64,000 nucleotides of DNA from the NCBI RefSeq assembly GCF_040115645.1, contig NW_027096009.1:62001-126000 (forward strand). The letters are read 5' to 3'. Shown in pieces: positions 50,145 to 62,106 of this stretch. A model generated the notes under the pieces. The model did not search any database and was not told the DNA's origin. It saw only the letters and a list, made by a program, of their open reading frames with translations. A program made the translations under genes and the position numbers. The DNA comes from Euwallacea fornicatus (lineage: Eukaryota > Arthropoda > Insecta > Coleoptera > Curculionidae). Numbering within the stretch: the first letter of the stretch is position 1; each line of letters opens with the position of its first letter.

Positions 50145-52078
50145 TAACTTCGGTCAATGAGGACCAAATTTCTTAAACAAAGACTCAAATGAACCTTCTC
50201 GACGAGATCTTTAACATAATGATACACATCATGTTTGTATCATCTTGAGTTTCCACGAAAAATAGAACTTTATGAGCTCAAACATACAATTTTTGTGACT
50301 TTTCACATGTTGAAGCTCGATAACTTCGGTCAATGAGGATCAAATTTCTTATTTAAAGACTCAAATGAACCATCTCGACGAGACCTTTAACATGACGTTA
50401 CACATCATGATTGTATCATCTTGAGTTTCCACGAAAAATAGTACTTTATGAGCTCAAACATACAAGTTTTGTGACTTTTCACATGTTGGAGCTCGATAAC
50501 TTCGGTCAATGAGGACCAAATTTCTTAAACAAAGACTCAAATGAACCTTCTCGACGAGATCTTTAACATAATGGTACACATCATGTTTGTATCATCTTGA
50601 GTCTCAAAGAAAAATAGTACTTAATGAGCTCAAACATACAATTTTGTGACTTTTCACACTTTGAAGCTCTATAACTTCGTTCAATGAGGACCAAATTTCT
50701 TAATCAAAGACTCAAATGAACCATCTCGACGAGATCTTTAACATGACGTAACACATCATGATTGTATCATCTTGAGTTTCCACGAAAAATAGTACTTTAT
50801 GAGCTCAAACATACAAGTTTTGTGACTTTTCACATGTTGAAGCTCGATAACTTCGGTCAATGAGGACCAAATTTCTTAATCAAAGACTCAAATTAACCAT
50901 CTCGACGAGATCTTTAACATGACGTAACACATCATGATTGTATCATCTTGAGTTTAAAAGAAAAATAGTACTTAAAGAGCTCAAACATACAATTTTTGTG
51001 ACTTTTCACATGTTGAAGCTCGATAACTTCGGTCAATGAGGACCAAATTTCTTAAACAAAGACTCAAATGAACCTTCTCGACGAGATCTTTAACATAATG
51101 ATACACATCATGTTTGTATCATCTTGAGTTTCAAAGAAAAATAGTACTTAATGAGCTCAAACATACAAGTTTTGTGACTTTTCACACTTTGAAGCTCTAT
51201 AACTTCGTTCAATGAGGACCAAATTTCTTAATCAAAGACTCAAATGAACCATCTCGACGAGATCTTTAACATGACGTTACACATCATGATTGTATCATCT
51301 TGAGTTTCCACGAAAAATAGAACTTTATGAGCTCAAACATACAATTTTTGTGACTTTTCACATGTTGAAGCTCGATAACTTCGGTCAATGACGACAAATT
51401 TCTTAATCAAAGACTCCAATGAACCATCTCGACGAGATCTTTAACATGACGTAACACATCATGATTGTATCATCTTGAGTTTCCACGAAAAATAGTACTT
51501 TATGAGCTCAAACATACAAGTTTTGTGACTTTTCACATGTTGAAGCTCGATAACTTCGGTCAATGAGGACCAAATTTCTTAATCAAAGACTCAAATTAAC
51601 CATCTCGACGAGATCTTTAACATGACGTAACACATCATGATTGTATCATCTTGAGTTTAAAAGAAAAATAGTACTTAAAGAGCTCAAACATACAATTTTT
51701 GTGACTTTTCACATGTTGAAGCTCGATAACTTCGGTCAATGAGGACCAAATTTCTTAAACAAAGACTCAAATGAACCTTCTCGACGAGATCTTTAACATA
51801 ATGATACACATCATGTTTGTATCATCTTGAGTTTCCACGAAAAATAGAACTTTATGAGCTCAAACATACAATTTTTGTGACTTTTCACATGTTGAAGCTC
51901 GATAACTTCGGTCAATGAGGATCAAATTTCTTATTTAAAGACTCAAATGAACCATCTCGACGAGACCTTTAACATGACGTTACACATCATGATTGTATCA
52001 TCTTGAGTTTCCACGAAAAATAGTACTTTATGAGCTCAAACATACAAGTTTTGTGACTTTTCACATGTTGAAGCTCGA
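49266..52078 (+). repeat. Nine-monomer near-tandem duplication (1582 bp)
   Basis: Units 49266-50496 (AAATTAACC/TTTAAAAG; TTCTCG/TAATGATAC; CTTCGTTC/GAACTTT; GACGACAAAT; AAATTAACC/TTTAAAAG; TTCTCG/GAACTTT; ATTTAAAG/GAGACC) recur as 50848-52078. The GACGACAAAT deletion is at 49808 and 51390. Two units at 50497 and 50672 separate them. The last unit of the first copy ends CATGTTGGAGC and that of the second CATGTTGAAGC. Confidence 0.85.
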
Positions 52079-54014
52079 TAACTTCGGTCAATGAGGATCA
52101 AATTTCTTAATCAAAGACTCAAATGAACCATCTCGACGAGACCTTTAACATGACGTAACACATCATGATTGTATCATCTTGAGTTCCCACGAAAAATAGT
52201 ACTTTATGAGCTCAAACATACAATTTTTGTGACTTTTCACATGTTGGAGCTCGATAACTTCGGTCAATGAGGACCAAATTTCTTAAACAAAGACTCAAAT
52301 GAACCATCTCGACAAGATCTTTAACATGGCGTAACACATCATGATTTTATCATCTTGAGTTCCAAAGAAAAATAGTACTTAAAGAGCTCAAACATACAAT
52401 TTTTCGGACATTTCACATGTTGAAGCTCGATAACTTCGGTCAATGAGGACCAAATTTCCTAAACAAAGTCTCAAATGAACCATCTCGACGAGATCTTTAA
52501 CATGACGTAACACATCATGATTGTATCATCTTGAGTTTCCACGAAAAATAGAACTTTATGAGCTCAAACATACGATTTTTGTGACTTTTCACAGGTTGAA
52601 GCTCGATAACTTCGGTCAATGACGATCAAATTTCTTAATCAAAGACTCCAATGAACCATCTCGACGAGATCTTTAACATGACGTAACACATCATGATTGT
52701 ATCATCTTGAGTTTCCACGAAAAATAGTACTTTATGAGCTCAAACATACAAGTTTTGTGACTTTTCACATGTTGAAGCTCGATAACTTCGGTCAATGAGG
52801 ACCAAATTTCTTAATCAAAGACTCAAATTAACCATCTCGACGAGATCTTTAACATGACGTAACACATCATGATTGTATCATCTTGAGTTTAAAAGAAAAA
52901 TAGTACTTAAAGAGCTCAAACATACAATTTTTGTGACTTTTCACATGTTGAAGCTCGATAACTTCGGTCAATGAGGATCAAATTTCTTATTTAAAGACTC
53001 AAATGAACCATCTCGACGAGACCTTTAACATGACGTTACACATCATGATTGTATCATCTTGAGTTTCCACGAAAAATAGTACTTTATGAGCTCAAACATA
53101 CAAGTTTTGTGACTTTTCACATGTTGAAGCTCGATAACTTCGGTCAATGAGGATCAAATTTCTTAATCAAAGACTCAAATGAACCATCTCGACGAGACCT
53201 TTAACATGACGTAACACATCATGATTGTATCATCTTGAGTTCCCACGAAAAATAGTACTTTATGAGCTCAAACATACAATTTTTGTGACTTTTCACATGT
53301 TGGAGCTCGATAACTTCGGTCAATGAGGACCAAATTTCTTAAACAAAGACTCAAATGAACCATCTCGACAAGATCTTTAACATGGCGTAACACATCATGA
53401 TTGTATCATCTTGAGTTCCAAAGAAAAATAGTACTTAAAGAGCTCAAACATACAATTTTTGGGACATTTCACATGTTGAAGCTCGATAACTTCGGTCAAT
53501 GAGGACCAAATTTCCTAAACAAAGTCTCAAATGAACCATCTCGACGAGATCTTTAACATGACGTAACACATCATGATTGTATCATCTTGAGTTTCCACGA
53601 AAAATAGAACTTTATGAGCTCAAACATACGATTTTTGTGACTTTTCACAGGTTGAAGCTCGATAACTTCGGTCAATGACGATCAAATTTCTTAATCAAAG
53701 ACTCCAATGAACCATCTCGACGAGATCTTTAACATGACGTAACACATCATGATTGTATCATCTTGAGTTTCCACGAAAAATAGTACTTTATGAGCTCAAA
53801 CATACAAGTTTTGTGACTTTTCACATGTTGAAGCTCGATAACTTCGGTCAATGAGGACCAAATTTCTTAATCAAAGACTCAAATTAACCATCTCGACGAG
53901 ATCTTTAACATGACGTAACACATCATGATTGTATCATCTTGAGTTTAAAAGAAAAATAGTACTTAAAGAGCTCAAACATACAATTTTTGTGACTTTTCAC
54001 ATGTTGAAGCTCGA
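51903..54014 (+). repeat. Six-monomer tandem duplication (1056 bp), CATGGCG cassette
   Basis: Units 51903-52958 are followed directly by 52959-54014 with the same order: ATTTAAAG/GAGACC, GAGACC/TTCCCACG/CATGTTGGAGC, GACAAG/CATGGCG, CCTAAACAAAG/CGATTTTT/CACAGG, GACGATC/GACTCC, AAATTAACC/TTTAAAAG. GACGATC is a private allele of this pair (52621 and 53677). Differences seen are TGATTTTATC at 52349 and TTTTTCGGAC at 52401, both only in the first copy. Confidence 0.9.
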
Positions 54015-54718
54015 TAACTTCGGTCAATGAGGACCAAATTTCTTAAACAAAGACTCAAATGAACCTTCTCGACGAGATCTTTAACATAATGATACACATC
54101 ATGTTTGTATCATCTTGAGTTTCAAAGAAAAATAGTAGTTAATGAGCTCAAACATACAAGTTTTGTGACTTTTCACACTTTGAAGCTCTATAACTTCGTT
54201 CAATGAGGACCAAATTTCTTAATCAAAGACTCAAATGATCCATCTCGACGAGATCTTTAACATGAAGTAACACATCATGATTGTATCATCTTGAGTTTCC
54301 ACGAAAAATAGAACTTTATGAGCTCAAACATACAATTTTTGTGACTTTTCACATGTTGAAGCTCGATAACTTCGGTCAATGAGGATCAAATTTCTTATTT
54401 AAAGACTCAAATGAACCATCTCGACGAGACCTTTAACATGACGTTACACATCATGATTGTATCATCTTGAGTTTCCACGAAAAATAGTACTTTATGAGCT
54501 CAAACATACAAGTTTTGTGACTTTTCACATGTTGAAGCTCGATAACTTCGGTCAATGAGGATCAAATTTCTTAATCAAAGACTCAAATGAACCATCTCGA
54601 CGAGACCTTTAACATGACGTTACACATCATGATTGTATCATCTTGAGTTTCCACGAAAAATAGTACTTTATGAGCTCAAACATACAAGTTTTGTGACTTT
54701 TCACATTTTGAAGCTCGA

Positions 54719-56476
54719 TAACTTCGGTCAATGACGACCAAATTTCTTAATCAAAGACTCCAATGAACCATCTCGACGAGATCTTTAACATGACGTTACA
54801 CATCATGATTGTATCATCTTGAGTTTCAAAGAAAAATAGTACTTAATGAGCTCAAACATACAAGTTTTGTGACTTTTCACATTTTGAAGCTCGATAACTT
54901 CGGTCAATGACGACCAAATTTCTTAATCAAAGACTCCAATGAACCATCTCGACGAGATCTTTAACATGACGTAACACATCATGATTGTATCATCTTGAGT
55001 TTCCACGAAAAATAGTACTTTATGAGCTCAAACATACAATTTTTGTGACTTTTCACATGTTGAAGCTCGATAACTTCGGTCAATGAGGACCAAATTTCTT
55101 AAACAAAGACTCAAATGAACCTTCTCGACGAGATCTTTAACATAATGGTACACATCATGTTTGTATCATCTTGAGTCTCAAAGAAAAATAGTACTTAATG
55201 AGCTCAAACATACAATTTTGTGACTTTTCACACTTTGAAGCTCTATAACTTCGTTCAATGAGGACCAAATTTCTTAATCAAAGACTCAAATGAACCATCT
55301 CGACGAGATCTTTAACATGACGTTACACATCATGATTGTATCATCTTGAGTTTCCACGAAAAATAGAACTTTATGAGCTCAAACATACAATTTTTGTGAC
55401 TTTTCACATGTTGAAGCTCGATAACTTCGGTCAATGACGACCAAATTTCTTAATCAAAGACTCCAATGAACCATCTCGACGAGATCTTTAACATGACGTA
55501 ACACATCATGATTGTATCATCTTGAGTTTCCACGAAAAATAGTACTTTATGAGCTCAAACATACAAGTTTTGTGACTTTTCACATGTTGAAGCTCGATAA
55601 CTTCGGTCAATGAGGACCAAATTTCTTAATCAAAGACTCAAATTAACCATCTCGACGAGATCTTTAACATGACGTAACACATCATGATTGTATCATCTTG
55701 AGTTTAAAAGAAAAATAGTACTTAAAGAGCTCAAACATACAATTTTTGTGACTTTTCACATGTTGAAGCTCGATAACTTCGGTCAATGAGGACCAAATTT
55801 CTTAAACAAAGACTCAAATGAACCTTCTCGACGAGATCTTTAACATAATGATACACATCATGTTTGTATCATCTTGAGTTTCAAAGAAAAATAGTACTTA
55901 ATGAGCTCAAACATACAAGTTTTGTGACTTTTCACACTTTGAAGCTCTATAACTTCGTTCAATGAGGACCAAATTTCTTAATAAAAGACTCAAATGAACC
56001 ATCTCGACGAGATCTTTAACATGACGTTACACATCATGATTGTATCATCTTGAGTTTCCACGAAAAATAGAACTTTATGAGCTCAAACATACAATTTTTG
56101 TGACTTTTCACATGTTGAAGCTCGATAACTTCGGTCAATGACGACAAATTTCTTAATCAAAGACTCCAATGAACCATCTCGACGAGATCTTTAACATGAC
56201 GTAACACATCATGATTGTATCATCTTGAGTTTCCACGAAAAATAGTACTTTATGAGCTCAAACATACAAGTTTTGTGACTTTTCACATGTTGAAGCTCGA
56301 TAACTTCGGTCAATGAGGACCAAATTTCTTAATCAAAGACTCAAATTAACCATCTCGACGAGATCTTTAACATGACGTAACACATCATGATTGTATCATC
56401 TTGAGTTTAAAAGAAAAATAGTACTTAAAGAGCTCAAACATACAATTTTTGTGACTTTTCACATGTTGAAGCTCGA
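54719..56476 (+). repeat. Second copy of the ten-monomer segment 48387-50144
   Basis: Carries the tags listed for the first copy. It ends where the 16-mer HOR begins. Its last unit (56301) has TTTAAAAG in its second half, which is shared with the last unit of each HOR copy (59116, 61931), while the first half differs (AAATTAACC here, GACAAG/CATGGCG there). The HOR was thus seeded by an exchange inside this monomer, at about 56370-56410. Confidence 0.84.
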
Positions 56477-59291
56477 TAACTTCGGTCAATGAGGACCAAA
56501 TTTCTTAAACAAAGACTCAAATGAACCTTCTCGACGAGATCTTTAACATAATGATACACATCATGTTTGTATCATCTTGAGTTTCAAAGAAAAATAGTAG
56601 TTAATGAGCTCAAACATACAAGTTTTGTGACTTTTCACACTTTGAAGCTCTATAACTTCGTTCAATGAGGACCAAATTTCTTAATCAAAGACTCAAATGA
56701 TCCATCTCGACGAGATCTTTAACATGAAGTAACACATCATGATTGTATCATCTTGAGTTTCCACGAAAAATAGAACTTTATGAGCTCAAACATACAATTT
56801 TTGTGACTTTTCACATGTTGAAGCTCGATAACTTCGGTCAATGAGGATCAAATTGCTTATTTAAAGACTCAAATGAACCATCTCGACGAGACCTTTAACA
56901 TGACGTTACACATCATGATTGTATCATCTTGAGTTTCCACGAAAAATAGTACTTTATGAGCTCAAACATACAAGTTTTGTGACTTTTCACATGTTGAAGC
57001 TCGATAACTTCGGTCAATGAGGATCAAATTTCTTAATCAAAGACTCAAATGAACCATCTCGACGAGACCTTTAACATGACGTAACACATCATGATTGTAT
57101 CATCTTGAGTTCCCACGAAAAATAGTACTTTATGAGCTCAAACATACAATTTTTGTGACTTTTCACATGTTGGAGCTCGATAACTTCGGTCAATGAGGAC
57201 CAAATTTCTTAAACAAAGACTCAAATGAACCATCTCGACAAGATCTTTAACATGGCGTAACACATCATGATTGTATCATCTTGAGTTCCAAAGAAAAATA
57301 GTACTTAAAGAGCTCAAACATACAATTTTTGGGACATTTCACATGTTGAAGCTCGATAACTTCGGTCAATGAGGACCAAATTTCCTAAACAAAGTCTCAA
57401 ATGAACCATCTCGACGAGATCTTTAACATGACGTAACACATCATGATTGTATCATCTTGAGTTTCCACGAAAAATAGTACTTTATGAGCTCAAACATACG
57501 ATTTTTGTGACTTTTCACATGTTGAAGCTCGATAACTTCGGTCAATGAGGATCAAATTTCTTAATCAAAGAGCCAAATGAACCATCTCGACGAGATCTTT
57601 AACATGACGTTACACATCATGATTGTATCATCTTGAGTTTCAAAGAAAAATAGTACTTAAAGAGCTCAAACATACAATTTTTGTGACTTTTCACATTTTG
57701 AAGCTCGATAACTTCGGTCAATGACGACCAAATTTCTTAATCAAAGACTCCAATGAACCATCTCGACGAGATCTTTAACATGACGTTACACATCATGATT
57801 GTATCATCTTGAGTTTCAAAGAAAAATAGTACTTAATGAGCTCAAACATACAAGTTTTGTGACTTTTCACACTTTGAAGCTCTATAACTTCGTTCAATGA
57901 GGACCAAATTTCTTAATCAAAGACTCAAATGATCCATCTCGACGAGATCTTTAACATGACGTTACACATCATGATTGTATCATCTTGAGTTTCCACGAAA
58001 AATAGAACTTTATGAGCTCAAACATACAATTTTTGTGACTTTTCACATTTTGAAGCTCGATAACTTCGGTCAATGACGACCAAATTTCTTAATCAAAGAC
58101 TCCAATGAACCATCTCGACGAGATCTTTAACATAATGATACACATCATGTTTGTATCATCTTGAGTCTCAAAGAAAAATAGTACTTAATGAGCTCAAACA
58201 TACAATTTTGTGACTTTTCACACTTTGAAGCTCTATAACTTCGTTCAATGAGGACCAAATTTCTTAATCAAAGACTCAAATGAACCATCTCGACGAGATC
58301 TTTAACATGACGTAACACATCATGATTGTATCATCTTGAGTTTAAAAGAAAAATAGTACTTAAAGAGCTCAAACATACAATTTTTGTGACTTTTCACATG
58401 TTGAAGCTCGATAACTTCGGTCAATGAGGACCAAATTTCTTAATCAAAGACTCAAATTAACCATCTCGACGAGATCTTTAACATGACGTAACACATCATG
58501 ATTGTATCATCTTGAGTTTAAAAGAAAAATAGTACTTAAAGAGCTCAAACATACAATTTTTGTGACTTTTCACATGTTGAAGCTCGATAACTTCGGTCAA
58601 TGAGGACCAAATTTCTTAAACAAAGACTCAAATGAACCTTCTCGACGAGATCTTTAACATAATGATACACATCATGTTTGTATCATCTTGAGTTTCCACG
58701 AAAAATAGAACTTTATGAGCTCAAACATACAATTTTTGTGACTTTTCACATGTTGAAGCTCGATAACTTCGGTCAATGAGGATCAAATTTCTTATTTAAA
58801 GACTCAAATGAACCATCTCGACGAGACCTTTAACATGACGTTACACATCATGATTGTATCATCTTGAGTTTCCACGAAAAATAGTACTTTATGAGCTCAA
58901 ACATACAAGTTTTGTGACTTTTCACATGTTGAAGCTCGATAACTTCGGTCAATGAGGATCAAATTTCTTAATCAAAGACTCAAATGAACCATCTCGACGA
59001 GACCTTTAACATGACGTAACACATCATGATTGTATCATCTTGAGTTCCCACGAAAAATAGTACTTTATGAGCTCAAACATACAATTTTTGTGACTTTTCA
59101 CATGTTGGAGCTCGATAACTTCGGTCAATGAGGACCAAATTTCTTAAACAAAGACTCAAATGAACCATCTCGACAAGATCTTTAACATGGCGTAACACAT
59201 CATGATTGTATCATCTTGAGTTTAAAAGAAAAATAGTACTTAAAGAGCTCAAACATACAATTTTTGTGACTTTTCACATGTTGAAGCTCGA
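56477..59291 (+). repeat. Sixteen-monomer higher-order repeat, copy 1 (2815 bp)
   Basis: Unit order, by start: 56477 TTCTCG/TAGTTAATG; 56653 TGATCC/GAAGTAAC; 56829 ATTTAAAG; 57005 TTCCCACG/CATGTTGG; 57181 CATGGCG; 57357 CCTAAACAAAG/CGATTTTT; 57533 GAGCC; 57709 GACTCC; 57885 TGATCC/GTTAC; 58061 GTCTCAAAG (175 bp); 58236 TTTAAAAG; 58412 AAATTAACC/TTTAAAAG; 58588 TTCTCG/GAACTTT; 58764 ATTTAAAG; 58940 TTCCCACG/CATGTTGG; 59116 CATGGCG/TTTAAAAG. The unit at 59116 is a hybrid that closes the loop. The period is set by CATGAAGTAA at 56723, 59538 and 62353 and the short T run at 58203, 61018 and 63833. Confidence 0.94.
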
Positions 59292-62106
59292 TAACTTCGG
59301 TCAATGAGGACCAAATTTCTTAAACAAAGACTCAAATGAACCTTCTCGACGAGATCTTTAACATAATGATACACATCATGTTTGTATCATCTTGAGTTTC
59401 AAAGAAAAATAGTAGTTAATGAGCTCAAACATACAAGTTTTGTGACTTTTCACACTTTGAAGCTCTATAACTTCGTTCAATGAGGACCAAATTTCTTAAT
59501 CAAAGACTCAAATGATCCATCTCGACGAGATCTTTAACATGAAGTAACACATCATGATTGTATCATCTTGAGTTTCCACGAAAAATAGAACTTTATGAGC
59601 TCAAACATACAATTTTTGTGACTTTTCACATGTTGAAGCTCGATAACTTCGGTCAATGAGGATCAAATTTCTTATTTAAAGACTCAAATGAACCATCTCG
59701 ACGAGACCTTTAACATGACGTTACACATCATGATTGTATCATCTTGAGTTTCCACGAAAAATAGTACTTTATGAGCTCAAACATACAAGTTTTGTGACTT
59801 TTCACATGTTGAAGCTCGATAACTTCGGTCAATGAGGATCAAATTTCTTAATCAAAGACTCAAATGAACCATCTCGACGAGACCTTTAACATGACGTAAC
59901 ACATCATGATTGTATCATCTTGAGTTCCCACGAAAAATAGTACTTTATGAGCTCAAACATACAATTTTTGTGACTTTTCACATGTTGGAGCTCGATAACT
60001 TCGGTCAATGAGGACCAAATTTCTTAAACAAAGACTCAAATGAACCATCTCGACAAGATCTTTAACATGGCGTAACACATCATGATTGTATCATCTTGAG
60101 TTCCAAAGAAAAATAGTACTTAAAGAGCTCAAACATACAATTTTTGGGACATTTCACATGTTGAAGCTCGATAACTTCGGTCAATGAGGACCAAATTTCC
60201 TAAACAAAGTCTCAAATGAACCATCTCGACGAGATCTTTAACATGACGTAACACATCATGATTGTATCATCTTGAGTTTCCACGAAAAATAGTACTTTAT
60301 GAGCTCAAACATACGATTTTTGTGACTTTTCACATGTTGAAGCTCGATAACTTCGGTCAATGAGGATCAAATTTCTTAATCAAAGAGCCAAATGAACCAT
60401 CTCGACGAGATCTTTAACATGACGTTACACATCATGATTGTATCATCTTGAGTTTCAAAGAAAAATAGTACTTAAAGAGCTCAAACATACAATTTTTGTG
60501 ACTTTTCACATTTTGAAGCTCGATAACTTCGGTCAATGACGACCAAATTTCTTAATCAAAGACTCCAATGAACCATCTCGACGAGATCTTTAACATGACG
60601 TTACACATCATGATTGTATCATCTTGAGTTTCAAAGAAAAATAGTACTTAATGAGCTCAAACATACAAGTTTTGTGACTTTTCACACTTTGAAGCTCTAT
60701 AACTTCGTTCAATGAGGACCAAATTTCTTAATCAAAGACTCAAATGATCCATCTCGACGAGATCTTTAACATGACGTTACACATCATGATTGTATCATCT
60801 TGAGTTTCCACGAAAAATAGAACTTTATGAGCTCAAACATACAATTTTTGTGACTTTTCACATTTTGAAGCTCGATAACTTCGGTCAATGACGACCAAAT
60901 TTCTTAATCAAAGACTCCAATGAACCATCTCGACGAGATCTTTAACATAATGATACACATCATGTTTGTATCATCTTGAGTCTCAAAGAAAAATAGTACT
61001 TAATGAGCTCAAACATACAATTTTGTGACTTTTCACACTTTGAAGCTCTATAACTTCGTTCAATGAGGACCAAATTTCTTAATCAAAGACTCAAATGAAC
61101 CATCTCGACGAGATCTTTAACATGACGTAACACATCATGATTGTATCATCTTGAGTTTAAAAGAAAAATAGTACTTAAAGAGCTCAAACATACAATTTTT
61201 GTGACTTTTCACATGTTGAAGCTCGATAACTTCGGTCAATGAGGACCAAATTTCTTAATCAAAGACTCAAATTAACCATCTCGACGAGATCTTTAACATG
61301 ACGTAACACATCATGATTGTATCATCTTGAGTTTAAAAGAAAAATAGTACTTAAAGAGCTCAAACATACAATTTTTGTGACTTTTCACATGTTGAAGCTC
61401 GATAACTTCGGTCAATGAGGACCAAATTTCTTAAACAAAGACTCAAATGAACCTTCTCGACGAGATCTTTAACATAATGATACACATCATGTTTGTATCA
61501 TCTTGAGTTTCCACGAAAAATAGAACTTTATGAGCTCAAACATACAATTTTTGTGACTTTTCACATGTTGAAGCTCGATAACTTCGGTCAATGAGGATCA
61601 AATTTCTTATTTAAAGACTCAAATGAACCATCTCGACGAGACCTTTAACATGACGTTACACATCATGATTGTATCATCTTGAGTTTCCACGAAAAATAGT
61701 ACTTTATGAGCTCAAACATACAAGTTTTGTGACTTTTCACATGTTGAAGCTCGATAACTTCGGTCAATGAGGATCAAATTTCTTAATCAAAGACTCAAAT
61801 GAACCATCTCGACGAGACCTTTAACATGACGTAACACATCATGATTGTATCATCTTGAGTTCCCACGAAAAATAGTACTTTATGAGCTCAAACATACAAT
61901 TTTTGTGACTTTTCACATGTTGGAGCTCGATAACTTCGGTCAATGAGGACCAAATTTCTTAAACAAAGACTCAAATGAACCATCTCGACAAGATCTTTAA
62001 CATGGCGTAACACATCATGATTGTATCATCTTGAGTTTAAAAGAAAAATAGTACTTAAAGAGCTCAAACATACAATTTTTGTGACTTTTCACATGTTGAA
62101 GCTCGA
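59292..62106 (+). repeat. Sixteen-monomer higher-order repeat, copy 2 (2815 bp)
   Basis: Same 16 units as copy 1. The one difference I noticed is that copy 1 has AAATTGCTTA at 56851 where this copy has AAATTTCTTA at 59666. Near-identity over 2.8 kb makes this the youngest large event in the window, together with copy 3. It includes two ATTTAAAG/TTCCCACG/CATGGCG triplets within each repeat, so the unit itself arose from an older internal duplication of about 11 monomers. Confidence 0.94.
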
